A DNA stretch of 8,504 bases from Natrialbaceae archaeon. GTDB taxonomy: Archaea > Halobacteriota > Halobacteria > Halobacteriales > Natrialbaceae. The stretch spans positions 1 to 8,504 of the forward strand of contig PUKM01000235.1 of assembly GCA_003552325.1 (NCBI GenBank), written 5' to 3'. Positions 5,601 to 8,504 of the stretch are shown piece by piece (position 1 is the stretch's first letter; each line of letters opens with the position of its first letter). The notes under the pieces are model-generated. The model made no database searches. It had not been told where the DNA came from and saw only the letters and a program-made list of their open reading frames with translations. The translations under genes and the position numbers were made by a program.

Positions 5601-6514
5601 ATGGCGTCGAACCGACAAAAGCACTCAGTGAGGATGTTGGGGCGGCCGAATCAACGACTGAAACGAATCGGACAGCATCCTCGAGTGAGGATGGTGGACT
5701 CTTCGATGGACCGGCGACGGTCGAAGGGGGTGACGAGGCCGAATCTAGTACCGAGACCAACACCGGGAGCGACGGCGAAACAGACGAATTCGTCGGACTC
5801 TTTTCGGATATGGGTTCGACGCTCGATGATCTCGAGGCAACGTCTGACGTGACCGAGGAGCAACCGACGACGGCCGATGATGAAAACACCGGCCCTGACA
5901 CCTCTGATTTCGACACGATGTTCCCCGATCGTGATCTCGATACCATCTTCGGCTCCGGTCCGCCGACCGACGAGACGGCAGACGAAGAACCACGACCGCC
6001 AAGCCAGGACGCAGCCGAACCGCTCGAATTGGACTTCGGTGAAGACGACACGGCAGAACCATCCGCTTCGGACACGCCCCACGACTCACCGGAGGAGTCC
6101 GACGCCGTCACCGAGGAGGGAGAACAGCGTGAGGATACGGACGCTGACCCAGGCGCTGGTGAAACCGGCCAAACCGAACGTACCGATGTGCCCGAAGAGA
6201 GTGACTCCATCTTTTCAGAACCGGAGACCTCGGCCGTCGATGAGACGCAGACTTCCGACCCGGGTTCAGAGACGCCTGTGGACGAACCAGAATCGATCTT
6301 CTCGGACACAGACCCCGTCTTCGACGAAGATTCAGGGCCCGACGAGACGGACGAAGCCGGCTCCGAACACTCGATTTTCTCGAGCGACGACGACTCCATC
6401 TTCTCGGATGACGGGGACGAAGACGGGAAGGATCCAAAGACTGAGAGCGAGAGCGAGAGCGACAACGATGACGACCTGAGCGAGGACGGCACAGACGAGG
6501 AGCGTGAGACATGA
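2645..6514 (+). CDS. pilB: Type IV pilus/type II secretion assembly ATPase with a long acidic tail (PilB/TadA/VirB11-GspE family)
   Basis: This 1289-residue cytoplasmic motor ATPase would power assembly of a type IV pilus-like structure with the PilC encoded next. Residues 1-90 are acidic and low in complexity, and about 90-400 form a family-specific N-terminal part. Residues 413-515 contain the block before the motor (VEDISCDGY at 414-422, then RLPQVDTTLPDGSRAQLT). The motor is complete: Walker A GGTASGKTT at 537-545 with K543; Asp box IEDTRE at 563-568; Walker B IVMGE at 610-614, continuing into the GEIRG signature; His box STGHTTYTTFHAD at 628-640. A conserved C-terminal part follows to about 850. 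From about 855 a tail of some 430 residues, rich in Asp, Glu, Ser, Thr and Gly, looks disordered and carries repeated Phe motifs. FlaI-type relatives are roughly 500-600 residues, so the tail and long N-terminus are extensions. GGTGA at 2634 supports the start. The stop overlaps pilC as ATGA. Confidence 0.92.
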   Translation: MATEEAEHTPADETGTSVGAAESGNASETGTSNARVGSYSWADFMEEYGYGDEIDILYPHGTSGPDDQLGLDPDESARTTAPTGADWERVEFDPTPFLGYHPDELPELIGDVFKPNAEFLHDIFRKYVDPETTPVIKGFYTWEHYKWEFYYDDDGSRPRDSAGEIEPFDREAALGFDPESIADRLTAGTNAAMELDDVIEDRTVNVNEDLDEDKFFSTAAGGTTVTNRYDLEKAVPMEKKLHFNEVERYWVNKPYSFVIIFHSEKENEKKYYAVEPYFNEIEEDIQKFLGGKLRTAIKYSDDGIKHTADEEGRREVIEEETRRLLKRYDLFDKRSGKTEKGLIETLRTLLEDDDEHADTGTYQLEGLKTRPEPAILADDPDTLTEYQVEKLLYVLKRNFLGYELIDPIKHDINVEDISCDGYNSPVFVYHSGYEQIISNIYHGKEELDDFVIKLAQRSGKGISKRLPQVDTTLPDGSRAQLTLGEEVSDHGTNYTIRQFKDVPFTPIDLINWNTFSLDEMAFLWLAIENHKSLIFAGGTASGKTTSLNAVSLFIPSNTKIVSIEDTREVELPQRNWIASVTRPSFSDDDQGDVDEFDLLEAALRQRPDYIVMGEIRGEEGRTLFQVMSTGHTTYTTFHADSVDEVLKRFTTDPINVSKTMFTALDLVSIQTQTRVQGQKVRRNKSLTEINHYEAEHDEINVQDVYQWQAETDEYLKMGESNTLEEIKFDRGWSDEKLEEELFKRQLILAYLIKNDLNTYAEVAATVQAFINDPDTILTLVANDRLEQSLTDLREMESVLIDVDPEKEALVPRPDSTSETYNLSTDILERAEESLFDEYRGKVPTGLASALGDVETADPIEVDRADADEFDFGGNVDDTIGGDALDFGDSSGEFGFDTADTPAWLDDDGGFEIGDEASADATGGGTTAEDSTGETPAPAPASKPGTDADAAEPDQPPALEDGSASAESAVGHVADDGSPESTRPESDGVEPTKALSEDVGAAESTTETNRTASSSEDGGLFDGPATVEGGDEAESSTETNTGSDGETDEFVGLFSDMGSTLDDLEATSDVTEEQPTTADDENTGPDTSDFDTMFPDRDLDTIFGSGPPTDETADEEPRPPSQDAAEPLELDFGEDDTAEPSASDTPHDSPEESDAVTEEGEQREDTDADPGAGETGQTERTDVPEESDSIFSEPETSAVDETQTSDPGSETPVDEPESIFSDTDPVFDEDSGPDETDEAGSEHSIFSSDDDSIFSDDGDEDGKDPKTESESESDNDDDLSEDGTDEERET
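5201..6511 (+). other. Acidic disordered tail of the ATPase with repeated Phe motifs
   Basis: This part of the ATPase gene, residues about 853-1289, encodes a low-complexity tail. Two short motifs recur. The first, DFG-like, is at F869/F871, F886, F893/F895 and F1131 (for example LDFGD and ELDFGED). The second has the form [hydrophobic]-F-[SDGP] followed closely by acidic residues, with Phe at 1020, 1053, 1093, 1102, 1190, 1219, 1226, 1245 and 1253; the clearest copies are SIFSE, SIFSD, SIFSS and SIFSD. Aromatic spots in an acidic linker are typical of protein-docking motifs, but no partner can be named. Other frames over this stretch, including a long Ser-rich antisense frame, are shadows of its biased composition. 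Confidence 0.75.
6499..6502 (+). promoter_or_regulatory. Shine-Dalgarno site for pilC inside the end of pilB
   Basis: GGAG, within GAGGAG, ends eight bases before the pilC ATG at 6511. With the ATGA stop/start overlap it indicates coupled translation, with re-initiation by ribosomes leaving pilB. Confidence 0.5.
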
Positions 6515-8504
6515 GCCTGCAAACGGGTGGTGGACCAGGGGAGATCGCGGCCGGCTCTGATGTCCTCGGTGAGACGTTTTACCCGCTGTATTCGCGACTG
6601 TTCAGCGAAAACAGTCAGTTCGTCTCGGATCTCGAGTTGAAACTGGCGCAGGCGCGGATGGCGGACACCGTCGAAATGTACCTCTCTCGGTCACTTGCTG
6701 TGGGCTTCATCTCGGGGCTCATCCTCTGGCTGATGGGGCTGATGCTCGGTTACGGCCTGTTCGCGACGGGGATCATCCCCATCGATACGCTGATCGGAAT
6801 GCCCGTGAGCGATCCGACAATCCTCGCGATCATCGAGGCCGCACGCATCCCCGCGTTGATTCTCGTGACCGGGCTCTTTTTCGGCGCGCTGGGGTTTGCC
6901 TTTGGCTTTGGCTCACTCGTCGCTATTCCGTACTCGCGAGCGTCTGCCAGAAAGCGCGAGATCAACATGCTCCTGACGGATTCGGTGTCGTTCATGTATG
7001 CACTGTCAGTGGGTGGACTCAACCAACTCGAAATCCTCGAGGCGATGGCCGAGGCCGACGATACCTACGGTGAAGTCTCAAAGGAATTCCAGAGCATCGT
7101 CCAGGAAACGGAGTACTTCGACACCGACTACCGGACCGCGATCCGTAATCAGGCGATCGAAACACCCAGCGACGACCTCTCGCAGTTTTTGACCGATATG
7201 CTTTCCATCGTCAACAGCGGCGGCGACATGGAGAGCTTCCTCGAGGACAAAAAGGAAAAACACCTCCGAACGGCGAAACAAGAACAGGAGCTCACCCTCG
7301 AGACACTCGAACTGTTCGGTGAGATGTACATGACGCTCTCGCTGTTCCCACTGTTGTTGATCATCATCCTGGTGATCATGCAGATGATGCCCGACGCGGA
7401 CGTCTCACCCAGTCTCCTCTATCTCTCAGTCTATGGACTGATCCCGCTCGTTGGTGCCGGGTTCATCGTGCTGGTTTCGACGGTCAAACACGACGAACCA
7501 GGCGACGGATACCTGAGCTTACGTGAATCCCACAGCGCCAGCGCTCGAGTCAAAAGCGCCAAAGAGCAGGGACTGTTGAACCTTGGACTCGTCGAGCAGT
7601 ACACCGGGAGCCATCGCGTCTTCGACCGCATCAAAAATCGGGAGGGAACACACGAGACGGTCAAGGTGCTCAAACAACCACACATCTTCTTCCGCGATAA
7701 CCCGCTGGTGACGCTCGCGTTGACCATCCCGGCCGCGCTCGTCGTCGTCACCACTGCGATGGTCACCGGCTCCGCTCCACTTTCCTGGGGCGAGATGATG
7801 GATAACCCCATCTGGGGGACGTTCATCTACGTTTACGCGCCGCTGTACATCACCATGGTTCCGCTCGCGATCTTTCGCGAGTGGAACGTCTATCACCGCA
7901 ACCGGGTGGTCAAAACCCTCTCTGAGGACCTCCGGAAGCTCAGTAGTTCGAACGACACTGGCCTCACGCTGCTCGAGTCGTTTCAATCCGTCGCGGAGAC
8001 GACCTCGGGCCGACTGGCTCGCGAACTCGAGTTGATGCACACGAAGGTCAATTACGGGATGAGCCTCTCTGAGGCCTTAGTCGAGTTCAACAACAAGTAT
8101 CACATCCCACGGCTCGCTCGGACGGTGAAACTGGTGACGAAAGCCCAGGAGGCCTCGAACCAGATTTCGGACGTGTTACGGACGGCCGCCCGCTCGAGTG
8201 AGAACCACGACGACATCGAGCGCGAACGGAAGTCACGAACGCGAATGCAGGTGGTCATCATCATCATGACCTTCCTGACGTTACTCGCCGTGATCGCGAT
8301 TTTGCAGACGCAGTTTATCGGAACGATGGCAGGGCTGGATACCGGCGGTGCTGACGCGGACGTGGACGCTGCTGGGGCCGACCTGGCGGATGCGGATCTG
8401 AGTCAGAACATCGACATCAACGAACTCTCGTTGTTGTTCTTCCACGCGATCACGCTGCAGGCGATCCTCTCGGGGTTCATCAGCGGGTATATGCGTGATG
8501 CGGA
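6511..8504 (+). CDS. pilC: Type IV pilus/type II secretion membrane platform protein (PilC/TadC, GspF-type), 3' end cut by the window
   Basis: The frame is open from ATG 6511 to the right edge (664 complete codons, no stop). This is the inner-membrane platform that partners the ATPase in archaeal type IV pili. It shows the duplicated GspF-type architecture: membrane segments at about 61-89 and 112-140; a first cytoplasmic helical domain at 145-270 (SVSFMYALSVGGLNQLEILE, later SGGDMESFLEDKKEKH); membrane segments at 274-293 and 302-325; a linker; segments at 397-420 and 435-455; a second helical domain at 465-575 (LSSSNDTGLTLLESFQSVAE, later VNYGMSLSEALVEF); and segments at 579-606 and about 638-660. 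An Asp/Ala-rich insert (GADADVDAAGADLADADL, 613-630) sits in the last visible loop. The ATGA overlap with pilB and a GAGGAG site point to one operon. It probably ends soon after the window, since the last segment is already present. Confidence 0.92.
   Translation, partial: MSLQTGGGPGEIAAGSDVLGETFYPLYSRLFSENSQFVSDLELKLAQARMADTVEMYLSRSLAVGFISGLILWLMGLMLGYGLFATGIIPIDTLIGMPVSDPTILAIIEAARIPALILVTGLFFGALGFAFGFGSLVAIPYSRASARKREINMLLTDSVSFMYALSVGGLNQLEILEAMAEADDTYGEVSKEFQSIVQETEYFDTDYRTAIRNQAIETPSDDLSQFLTDMLSIVNSGGDMESFLEDKKEKHLRTAKQEQELTLETLELFGEMYMTLSLFPLLLIIILVIMQMMPDADVSPSLLYLSVYGLIPLVGAGFIVLVSTVKHDEPGDGYLSLRESHSASARVKSAKEQGLLNLGLVEQYTGSHRVFDRIKNREGTHETVKVLKQPHIFFRDNPLVTLALTIPAALVVVTTAMVTGSAPLSWGEMMDNPIWGTFIYVYAPLYITMVPLAIFREWNVYHRNRVVKTLSEDLRKLSSSNDTGLTLLESFQSVAETTSGRLARELELMHTKVNYGMSLSEALVEFNNKYHIPRLARTVKLVTKAQEASNQISDVLRTAARSSENHDDIERERKSRTRMQVVIIIMTFLTLLAVIAILQTQFIGTMAGLDTGGADADVDAAGADLADADLSQNIDINELSLLFFHAITLQAILSGFISGYMRDA

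Noticed and set aside
5101..6522. Long minus-strand frame (473 codons), very Ser-rich, opposite the ATPase tail
   Set aside because: It is the antisense of an Asp/Glu/Thr-rich coding region with GC-rich third positions, which automatically yields Ser-rich open antisense frames. It has no motif, and the sense strand is clearly coding.
7431..8040. Two minus-strand frames (131 and 173 codons) opposite pilC
   Set aside because: The plus strand encodes PilC continuously with clear membrane segments and the duplicated GspF-type domains. The antisense frames show no family features.

Overview
The window looks like chromosomal DNA from a haloarchaeon, probably a Natrialbaceae-type species, though the genus is only an inference. 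The evidence is the GC-rich third codon positions, the very acidic proteins (Asp/Glu-rich, Lys-poor), the many CTCGAG hexamers, a twin-arginine signal on the exported enzyme, TATA-type promoter elements, and the two-gene archaeal type IV pilus motor. No tRNA, rRNA, CRISPR array or intact insertion sequence is visible.

Layout: (1) Positions 1-882 hold no clearly functional gene. They contain two small coding-like frames joined by a TAATG overlap, a short direct repeat and two inverted repeats. The best reading is a degraded or poorly conserved stretch. (2) Positions 883-2346, minus strand, encode an exported DacB/PBP4-type D-Ala-D-Ala carboxypeptidase (peptidase family S13) with all three active-site motifs intact. 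(3) Positions 2347-2644 are a divergent intergenic region, more AT-rich than its surroundings, with several TATA-like elements, inverted and direct repeats, and a possible leaderless 45-codon ORF that runs into the next gene. (4) Positions 2645-6514, plus strand, encode a 1289-residue PilB/TadA/GspE-type secretion ATPase. About 430 residues at its C-terminus form an acidic, disordered-looking tail with repeated short Phe motifs. (5) Positions 6511 to the right edge encode the partner membrane platform protein PilC/TadC, cut off by the window after 664 codons.

The two pilus genes overlap as ATGA and are almost certainly co-transcribed and translationally coupled. In archaeal type IV pilus systems PilB hydrolyses ATP in the cytoplasm, and PilC is the membrane platform through which subunits are assembled. 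Pilins, which normally lie nearby, are not in this window. The carboxypeptidase shares the intergenic region with the pilus operon. A functional link is possible but unproven, and its substrate is unclear because haloarchaea have no murein.

The most unusual signals are the Phe-motif-rich ATPase tail, the candidate leaderless upstream ORF overlapping the ATPase start, and the catalytically complete PBP4-type enzyme in a lineage without peptidoglycan.
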